Part shown: positions 25,301 through 36,500 of the stretch, piece by piece
Position numbering within the stretch: the stretch's first letter is position 1
Layout of the letters: the number at the start of each line of letters is the position of its first letter
DNA from: Elysia chlorotica
Lineage: Eukaryota > Mollusca > Gastropoda > Plakobranchidae
DNA length: 64,000 nucleotides
Direction: 5' to 3'
Assembly: GCA_003991915.1 (NCBI GenBank)
Contig: RQTK01000871.1
Span: 1 to 64,000, forward strand
The notes under the pieces: generated by a model
Database searches by the model: none
What the model saw: the letters and a program-made list of their open reading frames with translations, nothing else
Told to the model about the DNA's origin: nothing
Program-made: the position numbers and the translations under genes

Positions 25301-25985
25301 CTCAAAGCCTCATGGACAACATGAAAGTGTCTTAAGAGAAGCAGGCACAGGACTAAATCTCCCCAGTAGAATCAGGATACATCAAGCAAAATTCGTTGGC
25401 CATTGCCTAGACATAATTTAGATCACGTTATTACAACTGATAAACATGACACATGTTTATGGTTACTAAAGACACCATAGATGTAGAGGAGTGCAGTGGA
25501 ATCAGCTTAACCTTAACATTTAACACTGTTTGTTGTGCTGAGTAGAAAGAAAGAATTGGTGCTTCGGAAATACAGTAGTTTAATGTGTTATTTATTTAAA
25601 GCCATTTCACTGTTTTCTCGTACACAAAAACTAATAGAAAACTGGTTTTTCTGTATAGAACAGAAGCAGAGAGCATCAATTATTGTCAGTTGCAATTATT
25701 AAGGATGAGCCAACAATATTTAAGTGTAAGAAGACCATTCTGTTTTGGGCAAATCTCTTTTACGTTTCAGCCATTAAAAAAAGGAAGTGGCTATTTACCC
25801 GGTAACCGGACAAATAGCCAAAAGGCTATTCCTCCGGTAACCGGATAAATAGCCAAAAGGCTATCCTCTGGCTATTCTCCGGCAGTCTTGGGTTGGAATT
25901 GCTTGGTGATCAACTAGATTGGTTGGGAAAACAGTCTCAGGGCCATATTATGATCTGTTTAAATCTGAAGGTGGTACCAAATATT

Positions 25986-26072
<87 letters not shown>

Positions 26073-26088
26073 TTGTTCCGGTTCCGAA

Positions 26089-26130
<42 letters not shown>

Positions 26131-26134
26131 NNNN

Positions 26135-26186
<52 letters not shown>

Positions 26187-27455
26187 TGCGGAAGAAAAAG
26201 TATGGCAAACAATTTAGATAATTAGATTTTATTATTGGACTGTTCTCCTTAAATTTGTAATACTATGCATTTGAAATTTTGACTTGAAGAATCAAGGATA
26301 ATTCCGTCAGGTAAGAAGTACATTTACTATTAGAAAACTCACAAAGCTTACTAGATAGAAAATATAAAAAGTATTATGTTTACATTATTTCATAATTTAA
26401 CCTCTATAGATAACAAAGGTTTTAGCTAGCAGTAGTAGCTTTCAGTATGTAGGCCTATCAATAAACTAAAAAATACATGAGCACAAGGATTCATTTCAAT
26501 TATTGTATTTCATTCTTTAAAATTTGTCTCATTTACTTCCATATGAATAGGAATACAGGTACCATTTCACTTTAAGATAATCTTCCTCATTATATGAAGT
26601 GCATATGGAGTTATGTCCATAGAGAAATGCATGAAGTCTTACAGAATGCAATGTATTAATATTATATTATAAATAGAACACCATGTAATATTTTTTTCTG
26701 GTTAAAACTCAACTATAGAAAAATTGCCAGCTAAGTGGAAGGTTATCCGCGATACAAGATCTTTTTTTTTTCTTTTTAGGCACACATTAGAGGAGATTAA
26801 AATTCTTTATACCCAATTGACAGTACACCTTTTGAATTTTTGAGAAGAAAACCCAGCCTATGTAATTTCAGAAATTGTGGAATTTGAAGGAGCCACTGAG
26901 GTGACCCCTCCCAAACCGACTGTCAGAATCAGTTTATGAGACTCAAAATCTCCCAAATAGAACCAACGTTTAAACGGTCTAGCTCTACAAACCAACTATT
27001 AATCACTGTTGAGATTAATACTGTCAGCAGCTGCACATGAGTCGTTTTTTTTCACATAGAGAACTACTTCGGCACTTTAATATTAATAATCGAATGCCGC
27101 CACCCACCCATGTGATTGCCCACAGGCTAGTGACCATACAACTTTAGTAGTGCCACTACTTCATTTCATTGGCAAAGCGTGCATGACAAATAAGCATATT
27201 TCGGGATTATACAATGACGCTTAATTAAAAACTGTGGTTGCATTTTATGAACTTCAGCGTTGAGTAGATGCAAGCTTATAAAATCATTGCATTTTCGCTA
27301 ATGTTCTCAACACAATGGTTAAAAACTGCTTCAATTGAAAATTTATACATTTCAAAGGAAAAATGGTTACAATATTACCTTGGAGTACTATATGTGAATA
27401 AATTACGACCAAAATTGTTGTTTATTGGAATCGCTCTTTGCTTGTCGGCAGCCAT
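22342..27455 (-). CDS. Unrecognised 128-residue protein, three exons
   Basis: Exons on the minus strand: 27455-27379 (77 nt), 22870-22777 (94 nt), 22557-22342 (216 nt with stop). Donors are AAG|GTAAT and GAG|GTAAAG; acceptors are CTTCCAG and CTTCTTCAG. The phases (2, 0) join without a break. The protein starts MAADKQRAIPINNNFGRNLF and ends MMRRDTGTF. It is basic, proline- and tyrosine-containing, has no signal peptide or membrane segment, and shows no domain I recognise. Its build, short conserved-looking motifs with scattered Pro/Tyr/Arg, recalls small cilium or microtubule-lumen proteins, but that is only an impression. The first exon lies in the promoter-like interval shared with the GPATCH2-type gene, and intron 1 is about 4.5 kb and holds a LINE remnant and the N gap. 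Confidence 0.75.
24420..25545 (+). pseudogene. Decayed non-LTR retrotransposon reverse transcriptase
   Basis: Frames broken by several stops and shifts read RRGARQGSFLSPDLFSLYSE (about 24832-24885) and NIKYTDDTILIAENENDIQA (24941-25000), the RT core motifs with a YTDD in place of YADD. KESKEMGLRLNEKKT follows. Upstream, a GSVEGKGTTNAIYMLI-like stretch fits the RT fingers. It lies in intron 1 of the 128-residue gene, on the opposite strand, and cannot be active. Confidence 0.8.
25788..25875. repeat. Two tandem imperfect palindromes (GGCTATT...AATAGCC)
   Basis: GGCTATTTACCCGGTAACCGG followed by ACAAATAGCC forms a hairpin with a GGCTATTT/AAATAGCC stem and a CCGGTAACCGG palindromic centre. A second unit with the same arms and centre follows directly at about 25826. 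Confidence 0.8.
25985..26071. repeat. (ATC)n to (ATT)n microsatellite
   Basis: CAT/ATC units run into ATT units without a break. The overlapping poly-His and poly-Ile frames are artefacts. Confidence 0.95.
26099..26182. repeat. (CT)n - NNNN - (GA)n with assembly gap
   Basis: CT units up to 26130 meet four N at 26131-26134, and GA units continue to 26182. The strand of the dinucleotide switches exactly at the gap. Confidence 0.95.
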
Positions 27456-27600
27456 TTTTTTCTCTCCAAACAATCGTTACTATGCTAGACGCAATCTCTT
27501 TGGCTAGACGTAAATACAATTCGTCTCGCGAGATTCAATGAAATCTCGTATATATCAACAACAAAATCAAAATGGCTGCTCTGTGTATCAATACATCAGT
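27430..27600. promoter_or_regulatory. Probable bidirectional promoter between the 128-residue gene and the GPATCH2-type gene
   Basis: TCTCGCGAGA, a palindrome known from housekeeping and bidirectional promoters, lies at 27524-27533. YY1-like AAAATGGCTGC cores sit in both orientations: minus strand at 27455 (the start codon of the 128-residue protein) and plus strand at 27567. The surrounding bases are richer in CpG than the flanks. The GPATCH2-type coding start is 1.8 kb downstream, so that gene would need a noncoding first exon here. A candidate donor is GAGA|GTATGT near 27663. Confidence 0.5.
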
Positions 27601-27719
27601 CTGAAAAGGGATACGCCTATCAAACTTTAAAAACGTCATATTCTTAGGAAGATATGTTGAGAGTATGTATATCCACCCTAATCCTTCTGATGTTTACATT
27701 TGGTTAAATTAGAGTATCG

Positions 27720-27772
27720 GACCAACATAGATCTAGATCGAGATCTACATATCTAGATCTCTAGATCTATCC
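27720..27772. repeat. Cluster of AGATCT/TCTAGA palindromes
   Basis: Repeated overlapping ATCTAGATC, AGATCTA and CTCTAGATCT motifs occupy about 50 bases. Similar clusters occur near 1475, 1845, 3145, 5540, 5725, 46740, 47280 and 49240. Confidence 0.8.
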
Positions 27773-28204
27773 ATGGGCCTGAAGCTTGAACTTTCAGAGA
27801 TGAATGTCTTGAAGTTGACTAGATTACTGAAGAACTCGAAATCTTCGAACTCAATCGTTTATTTTGAATAGTTCGTGGGAGCCATGTGTCTTGCCAATAC
27901 AGAACTTCCCCCTAATATTACATCGTGTTAAGACAACCACACTCCTCACCCCTTTGCCCTGTAAGAAAGTACATTTAAATTGCCTCAATAACAACCATAA
28001 AAACTACGTTTCAAACTGGTGGCTGTATCCCTTTGATCTTTTGTTATCCTTGATGGTCGACTGTTGGATGCCACTCTTCTCCCAATTCCCTTGTTGCTTG
28101 TCATTTTCATTCTGCGACCCACTCCTTTACTTTAACACTACATGATGTCCGTCCTAGCTTGTGATAGAGCTGGGTCGTGCTCGCGAAAACGGGTCTGACT
28201 CGCT

Positions 28205-28365
28205 ACTGTCTACGACGAGTCTCAAGTCACTACTGCCTTTTGGCGAGTACGAGCAGGCACGAGTCTCAAGTCACTACTCCGTACTGGCAAAAAGAGCAGG
28301 CATAAGTCTCAAGTCACCACTCCCTACTGGCAAAAAGAGCAGGCACAAGTCTCAAGTCACTGTTT
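28205..28365. repeat. ~43-bp tandem repeat, four units
   Basis: AGTCTCAAGTCAC begins units at about 28218, 28262, 28305 and 28348. The interval contains ACTGGCAAAAAGAGCAGGCA in the later units. The first unit is the most diverged. Confidence 0.85.
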
Positions 28366-28904
28366 GCGCGCCAGTCTCTGCTTGCTAGAACTGGAAGTGA
28401 ACGAGGGGGTCCCAAGATGACTAGTGTCGGAGAAACTTTCGGTGACAGTTCTATTATGCTGGGGTGGATCTGGCACCGACAAGCGTCAGGCATTTCACAG
28501 GCTGACTTTGAATATTTATAAATCTGGAACGGGCTATCTCGTTGGGGTGGTGGGTGTGGGGAGCGGGGTAATAGAAATTACATCATGGCGTTGTGTATCT
28601 GATGAGATAGTTTTGGGTCCAAAGTTGTAATTAGTGCGCACTGTAAATACAGCCCGGTATTTTGAAATAATATTATTGTTGCTCATCTAATAAAGTAATA
28701 TATATCTTCATAGTCAAGCCATCCTGTTATTAGTGTTAAGACTAAGTGTAAGACTAGTAAGCATCATATATCAGTATTATTCAATTCTATTTCAAATAAT
28801 TAGTAATAGTTTCCTACTATTTAGGTGTTAACCTTTTTATTAATTCTCCAGATTGAAAGGTCCATTTTTTTGGATCCTGTGATAACTCAAAAATTTATGT
28901 GTCC

Positions 28905-29050
28905 GATTTTGTCCCCTGCTGGTTGGGTGGGTGTCAGTTTAATGTGACTGGCTGAGACAGGTGTCTGGATCTGTTTGGTGTGTGGTAGTACAAAAAATTG
29001 TCATGTGTCAGTCTTTGGGCCCATCCACAATACAATTCATAGGACCAACC
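28905..29050 (+). mobile_element. SINE body fragment upstream of the GPATCH2-type gene
   Basis: GGGTGTCAGTTTAATGTGAC, GGCTGAGACAGGTGTCTGGA and GTCAGTCTTTGGGCCCATCC match the SINE body at 20860-20975 in order. The tRNA-like head is missing. Confidence 0.65.
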
Positions 29051-29331
29051 ATTGTTTTTAGAATATTGTAGAATTAGTCGTAGATATATCTACACTGCAA
29101 CATGTGTGATTGTTTCAGATCTAAAGAAACTCAGACCAATTTGTTTAAGTGTCGATAATTAGATTATGACTATCAGTTGTCATTCTGTCATATACCTGAG
29201 TTCTAGGTATGCAGTTAATTGAATTACAAATTCATGACTGTTTCACAGAACAAATTTGTTAATATTTTCTCTGTATGTTTATATTTTAATTCTGTCTTTT
29301 TTCTTTTGGTGAAGCATTTTATGGAGACCAG

Positions 29332-32300
29332 ATGGAGAGCAATATTGTCAAAGATTTTGAAAACCTGAAGGTTTTTGTCCAGCGGAATTTCATCAGAATG
29401 GATGAACTGGTGCAAGACCTCACATCCGCTTTGGAAGAAACAGCTAGTATGAGTAGACCAGGCAACTCACAAGGAGAAGCAGCCAACTCAGGCTCCTGTT
29501 CCAGACGATATATCAAGAAAAGAAGGGGCATCAGACGATTAACTGCAAACAATTACTATTGGAAGAGAGGAACCATAAGTGAAGCGTCTGAAAGCAGTGT
29601 TGATGAGCAACCAGTCAGAGATTTTGCTGGGAATGTAATCCATAGTGACTCTGATGACTTGGCAGCTTGTCATAGAATCCCAAAGCTTACTGTTCCAGTC
29701 ATTGATCCTGTTCCTGCTGTTGAGTCTGACTCGTTTACAGAGAACTTGTCCCCTCTTAGACCTCAGAGACGTAGGAGAAAATTTAAAAACATGGCTGTAG
29801 ATTCATCACCCTTAAATGATCACACACCCTCTGATGGTGATTCAGTGTCTGGTGATAAACAACTTACTCGTAGAGCAAGCGATCCCCATGGATCATCCCA
29901 AGACAAAGACAAACCAGGTGTCCCTAGCTTAAAGGGTTCCATGCAGAGCCCAGGATCATCAGAAGTGCGAGGTGTGACTGCTGGAAAAAGAAAAAGGAAC
30001 AGCAAATGCAGAGCAGATTGCAACACTTATCATCAAGGCAGCATTCCTGGCTCATCTCAAATGGAAGTGGCAAGCATATCCCAGTATGATTTTGTTTTCT
30101 TATTCTTATCCCTTAGAATAATTTAAACTTCAAACTTATTTGAAAACTGTTTGGATGTCCACTCAGGGCAATTTAAATAATTGATTTTAAGTACCTGGTA
30201 GTTCTCATAATTTTAAACTGAGATTTTGATGTTTTCTTTCATCTTAAACAAAATTAATTTTTAAAATCTTTAAAATTCCTCATGTTTTAAAAGCTGTTGC
30301 GGTAATTTTTTAACATTTAATCCTCAAAGTGTTAACATTCTTATATTACAAATTCATTTCTGTGGCTTGAAGGTCAAATTGTAAAGTCGACCATGATATC
30401 TTCCTGTTTGTACCTAAACAAACACTATCTCATAACCTGACCATGGGAAAATATACATTGTTTTTACACTCTTAACTTGAAACATGGTACTCCTTGGACA
30501 ACTGGGGATTCAAATTTCAATTTACTTTCTCATTCACTTTTTTTTTGTTTTTTGCCATGAAGTGTAAAATATCTTTATTGATTCCTGCACTTTTTGTCCT
30601 TTGTTGCTCTAATTACATATGTAAATAGTTTCAAATGAAAACTCCATTTTGTTCGTATTTTTTTTTTCTAGGGAAAGCTCTCTAAGTAGCAGTGAATTTG
30701 ATAGTGATATCAACACAAATCTTGAGGATGCTAGAGAAGGTAATTGTTCATAGTTTTACTTGTCTCTGTTTACTGCTACCTATCTTCAGATAATAATTAT
30801 TTTTTACAGTAGTAAGAATTGTTTCAGTGTTATGCTATATTCATGTAGTAAGAACTGTTTCAGTTGTATGCTATATTCATGACTTTAAAAATCTGATTTT
30901 TCTATTTTTAGAAAGTTTTAAAAGTTCAAAACAAGTTTCTCTTGTTAAAATTTTTTGTTAAAGTTTATTCTATATAATTAGGCCTATGTGATGGCTCCCA
31001 GTCAATATGTCTTTGGTGGCAACCATATTTTTTTTCTTTTTTGACAATGTTGTAGCCTGCTTTAGATGTATTTTTGTGGATTTAAGTAAAAAGATAATAG
31101 GGTAGGCCCGATATAGTTTTATTATCACTATGGCAACATTTTTTTCTCCTTTAGCTGACGATGAACAAAGTGATTTCTTCCATGAACCTGGACCAGCATG
31201 TGGAATTCCTGACATAGTTCCTTGGTGGGAGAATGAGAGAGTCACTGATGAGCCCTTACGGATTGATTCTGACTTTGAGAAAATATTGACTGGAACCTTC
31301 GCTCATCTGCCAAAGCTATCAAATCAAAGCTTTAAAGCCAGAATGGGACGATTAATGTCTGGAGTAAGTAAAGTGATTGTGGCCTCTTTTTTGTTTCAAA
31401 TAATGTGTATTTTTTTAGTTCAACATGCTTTATAAAGTATAACACATTTTGTAGTAAACTAGTAGTCAATTTGTTGCTATAGTTCTCTCTAAACTCTCTG
31501 TATAAACAGAATTCTAAGATGGAAAAAGGATGAAGTCCCACAACTTTTAGTGTTAGAAAAGTACAACTTTTAGCATCATTATTCTGGAAGCTAAAAGATT
31601 TTGAGCTAATTTTTTTATCATCTCTGATATTTATCATGAAATTAAATTAGAAAATTTAGTTTTATCTACACCTGTTTGAATGACAATACTTTCAATGCAA
31701 TTTTTCATGAAATATTAAAAATGCTATCGCAGTTGTACAGAAAATGGTTCATTAATGTCTGATAAATTTTTCTTTCTTTTGAATATTTTAGACGGGGCGA
31801 GAAATTCGATTGGGTCGGAGAAAGTTGAAAGGAAAGGTAATGGAACCTATGGTGGGTTTTTGTTTTTGTAGTCACTTATTAAGAGAGAATAATGCCTTGT
31901 TATTTTGAAGCTATGAAGAAAAAAGTAAAACCAAAATGTGCACAGACATGTTGGTTTTTTTGTTGTTGCTGTGTCTGAAACTATCATTAATGAATGAATG
32001 TTTATGAATTGATAGCTTCTTAAAAATCATTCTTTGTTTAATTTCTCAGAAAAAAGAGGTATTAATTTTTTACTGTTGATATGCTTTACATTAAAAAAAA
32101 AAAACGTCTGCAAAAAAAATTTCTTTTGCACTATAGATGCCATGTTATACTGTTGGAAGTTTTCTTCAAGACAGAAATTTTTTTCTTATGCACCCAGATC
32201 TATGCCTCATTACACTGTTGAGAGATTTCTTCAAGACAGAAATTTTTTTCTTATGCTCGTATAGATCTTGTCTCGTTACACTGTAGGGAGATTTCTTCAC

Positions 32301-33564
32301 AAACAGAAATTTTTTTTTTAATGAAGTTTCACAGCCAAATGAGATATATCCATTTTAACCGTTTTAAGAAATTTGTTTTCTTAACGTATAGTTTTTGAAG
32401 AAAAAAAACTCTTTCTGGCAGTAGGTTCCTGTAGTTTTTTTTGTTTTGACATGTTAACTTTTCATGTGTGCCTTCCAAAAATCCAATGGAATGGAGGGAT
32501 AGTGGTTTCACAGAAATTTTAAATTTGCCATAAGACTATTCATATGTACTTACAGATCCCTCATGGAGATTTCTCCATGACAGAACATTTTTTTAATGCA
32601 ATTTTATGGATACCTTGTCACACTGTTGGCAGATTTCTTCAAGACAGAAAATTTATTTTTATGCAATTATAGATGCCACGTTACACGGTGGGGAGATTCC
32701 TTCAAGACAGAGAGCACTGGAACAGAATCCAGGGTTGCCACAGTGCCAGCAGCAGCATGCAACCACCAGGGTGTTCCAGTGCCAGCAGCAGCAACTACAA
32801 CAATAGCAACAGTAGCAATGGACATGGGGGAGAAATCAAACGGAGAAAGCATATCACAAGAAACTCCAATTTTCATGAAGGTAAAATAATTATCCGAAAA
32901 ATTGGTTTTAAAAAAATTGTACAAGTTAATTGATGTTGAGCTTTTATCATGTTAGGAACTTTGAGAGAAATCTGAAAGGCAGATATACATTTCTGTCATG
33001 GGTTGAATTCTTATAATTGTTCTTCCTCCAAAAAAGTTGGATTTTTTTTTTAAGATAACACATTTTATTCAATTACTCTTTACATTGTTGGAGATAAAGC
33101 ATCAAATTCTGAATGAAATGTAAAAAATTAATTCATCCTGAACAAGAATTTCTTTGATTTTGCAAAATTAATGGGTTTTGAATTCTCTAACATCAAACAA
33201 GTGTAATATATACAGTTACAGGGTTATCTATTTTTTTTTAGCTTATGTAGTATTCAGACTTTTTATAATCTATCGGTGCCTAAAACATGTAGGCTTTTTA
33301 GTTGAATCTTTATCTGCTTGTATATTATTTCAACAAGCCATGATACAGTACACATTCATAACATAATCATGTCTTGTAGCTCCATCGAGTATGATGAGTT
33401 CAACAAGTGAAGCCTTTCCTGATGCCAGTCTGGGAATAAAACTGATGCGATCCGCGGCAAACAGCAGCAGCAACAAAGGGATGCAAAGTCCAGCTATATG
33501 CCCAAGGAAAAGTGTGCGGAAGAATCCAGGACCCTACAACAGTATTAATAACTCAGACTCATAA
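29332..33564 (+). CDS. GPATCH2: GPATCH2/GPATCH2L family protein without a visible G-patch
   Basis: Six coding exons join in phase: 29332-30083, 30672-30739, 31155-31363, 31792-31836, 32673-32880, 33380-33564 (488 codons). Landmarks in family order are MDELVQDLTSALEE (residue 23 on), a KKRRGIRR basic patch, PQRRRRKFKNMAVD, SSLSSSEFDSD, DDEQSDFF...PACGIPDIVPWWE (from about 275), ILTGTF...RMGRLMSG and GEIKRRK. Vertebrate GPATCH2 is a nuclear protein with a C-terminal G-patch that engages a DEAH helicase; GPATCH2L lacks it and is of nearly this length. Here the tail ends in Ser/Asn-rich sequence with no Gly-patterned G-patch, so it resembles GPATCH2L more. The start could also be the internal ATG at 29398. 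Upstream noncoding exons are expected near 27.6 kb. Confidence 0.85.
32130..32715 (+). repeat. Array of degenerate copies of the 5' end of GPATCH2-type exon 5
   Basis: The exon at 32673 starts ATGCCACGTTACACGGTGGG and continues AGATTCCTTCAAGACAGAG. Related copies start at about 32137, 32202, 32265, 32555 (shortened) and 32610, at roughly 63-65-base spacing where contiguous. Each keeps some of TACACTGTTGG-AGATTTCTTCAAGACAG followed by AAATTTTTTTCTTATG. Copies at 32137, 32265 and 32555 also keep an AG just before the start. Copy 2 still reads MPHYTVERFLQDR; others carry stops or shifts. Confidence 0.85.
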
Positions 33565-36500
33565 CAATTGGACCGGCTGTTTTAACTATTGTATAGATTT
33601 ATTATGAGGAATGTACAAAGATTTGTAGTTAAGTAATAACTACTATGTTGTTGTTTTTTTTATTACATAATTTCATAGGTAGGTAAAGCAATCAAGCAAA
33701 TCAAATTTCAGGCAAGGTGGACATTTTTTGTGTTCATTTTTCCCCAGGTTAAACATGTTAAGAAAATGCACCGGAGAATCCTCTTAATGAGATCTTGGTT
33801 TGTAAAACTGTTTGAATTGTTCAATAACTCGCCAAATTTCAGATAGCCTGTTTTTAAGCAGTTGCAATTATGTGGACTTCACTCTCGTTCAAATACATCT
33901 GGTTTGGAAACTGTTACAATTTGTAATTGACTTTGTTTAAAAAAATACGAAATGAGCATAATTTGTTGTAATCAATGATAGTTACGATTAAAGATTAAGA
34001 AAGTTGTGTTGCTTTTTATGAATTTGATTACATGTAATCTTAATTTTAATACCAAAGTGCTCCTCAATATTACAGAAAACTTTTTTTCCAGATTGCAGCA
34101 ATACTACAGCAAAATAAGTATGATGCAGTACTTTTTGTTTATTTTATTTTTATAGGTCTTTTATGTTTCTTTGCTGATAAATGTATGAGGTGTGCAACAA
34201 TTTATAAAGTTATATAATTTTGTTTATCCACAAGAGAATTGGTCTGGGTTTACCAGTAACATGAATTATCATGACATTTACTTTACACCATAAACTTAAA
34301 TCATCTGCTCCTTCCCCATCTCTCACTATCTCTCTCGTCCCATTTTATCACAAGAGTTTTAAGACATTTTTATCCAACTTGCTTGCCTTTATTACTTGTT
34401 TACTTGTCTTGTTTACTTGTCCTATGGAACAGCATCCTTGCTTTAAAAGCAAAGTGTTCAGAGCTGTACTAAAAGCAGATCAATGATCTTTGAAAAGTTG
34501 AATAGTGCATTTGAAATATCAATTGCTAGATGAAAATCACATTAGATTTAGACTTGAATATTGCTTTTTGCACTGATTACTGTCACTTTAAGTACAATAA
34601 TTTTCTGAGGTTTCTTCTATGATTTTGGCTTGTGCTTGTAACATTGTGTGTTTTACTTTTCTGTATGAAAGCTGATAAGGAAGAAGCAAGGAAACAATTT
34701 TTATGGTATTTGTTGATCTAATGTAACATTTTTTCATCCAGATGCATCAATAATAGTTGATAGAATTACATAAGATTCCATTAGTAATAGGTGCTGCAGG
34801 GGTACATGAACTTTCATTTTTCTTTCTAATTTTCCCCTATTTTCATAATACTTTTGTCGGGTCGGGTTAAAAATGTTTTATCTCAGCTGAAGTTTCCGAT
34901 ATTAATTTTTTTTTTTAAACAACATATCTTTGAATATAGTGTTGTTAGATATGATAAGTCACTGTTTTAGTTGTTTTGAGCACTTGAGATCAGGCATTTA
35001 GTCCAAAACTTATGGTCATTTTGTACATGTCAGCCTCTTCCTCCACTATTCCCTGTCTGAAGTATGTATTATTAGCTTCCTTGTTTTGAATCCTTTTTTT
35101 TATCTTTGTCACTGCAAAATGATTAATTATGAGGCAAGCATACATAAGTTTTTATCTTTTGCTTTTTTACAGAAATTGTTACTCAAGTCATCTTGGTTTT
35201 ATATCCCTGCTTATTTGTCAATGAGGGGAAAAGGTATTTTATCGCAAATTTATATCAGTATTTTGTACTCAAGAGAGTCACAAGGATTTTGCAGCAATGC
35301 TCATGAAATCACACTATTTTAGGATTTTTCCACAATTCATATCTTTGAGGAAATACAGACAGTTAAAAAAATTTTGAAGATTTCTAAACCTAAGTTTGTT
35401 TTATCTTTCAAATAAAATGTCTACACCGACCACTTACATGTACGCTATGTGACTCAATTGAGTTATAGGTTTCCATCTACGCGTCCTGGCACAGTGGTAG
35501 TGGTAAATTTTTTTAAGTGCTCTTTGTTTCATCTCTATAGCTAAAGAAAAAATAACACCACACCATTTTTCATTCCTACTAGTTCACCCTCCTCACACAA
35601 TATTTGAATTGAGGCAAGCATGCATTATTTTTTCTATGCTGTTTTAAAGAAATTTTTGCTTATACAATTTTGGTTTTACTCCAGTTTTATTTACTGACCA
35701 TAAGGGAAGTTGTATATTTCTTGCACTTTTGCAGATCGTTATATCAACATATTTTTACATTTTTGAAATTTTTTTTTTCTCGATTTATTTTGTTTGAAAG
35801 AAGTAATAAGAACATAAAACACCTATACAACCCTAGTACAACGGGCTTAAAGAACACCCTAATTTCAATGAAGAGCAGATAAAACCTATGGATTTTTCTT
35901 CTTCGCTTTTAGAAAACTATCTTTAGTCCTATGAACTAATATCAGGACCATTCTTAGATTGAACAAACCAGAGGTGCAGGGGCAAGCTTACAAAGTTTCA
36001 AATCATATACTCTAAATACCATCTAGGTAAAATCATGTTATGTTAGAGGGAGGTACTGTATTGTTGCACTGAGCCACACATGACTTCAATAATCCTTGTA
36101 TCCAAGGAACTATTGATAATATTAATAAACATTTTTGTTTGTTGAGTGTGAGTTGTACAGCACTGTACTAAGCTTATATTTCATGAATTAATCAACCATA
36201 TCTTTTACTAAAAAGTTATTTGATTTTTTGTTTTGGACTTGTATTCAGGCTGTGACTGTGAGGCGAAATTTTATGTCCATCTTGTACGTGTCAACCATCC
36301 TCTACTTTCTGTCTGAAGCGTGTAGTAGCTTATTTTACTTCAATTTTTGTCTGAAATTAATTTTTAATTGGGGCAAAACATGAATGACTTTTCTTTTAGT
36401 AAAAACTTATTTATGTAAGCTTTGTTTTACTTCAGTTTCATTTATCAGCTATGTGGCTGCTGAGGATATGACAAACACAACAAATAATTTGAAAACTTCA

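Noticed and set aside
28205..28365. CRISPR-like repeat array
   Set aside because: Units are adjacent imperfect tandem repeats without distinct spacers, in a eukaryotic sequence.
32596..32924. Alternative overlapping frames around GPATCH2-type exon 5
   Set aside because: Only the frame starting at 32673 joins the neighbouring exons in phase and carries the GEIKRRK landmark.
33380..33564. G-patch domain at the end of the GPATCH2-type protein
   Set aside because: The translated tail is Ser/Asn-rich with no run of spaced glycines and aromatic residues expected for a G-patch.
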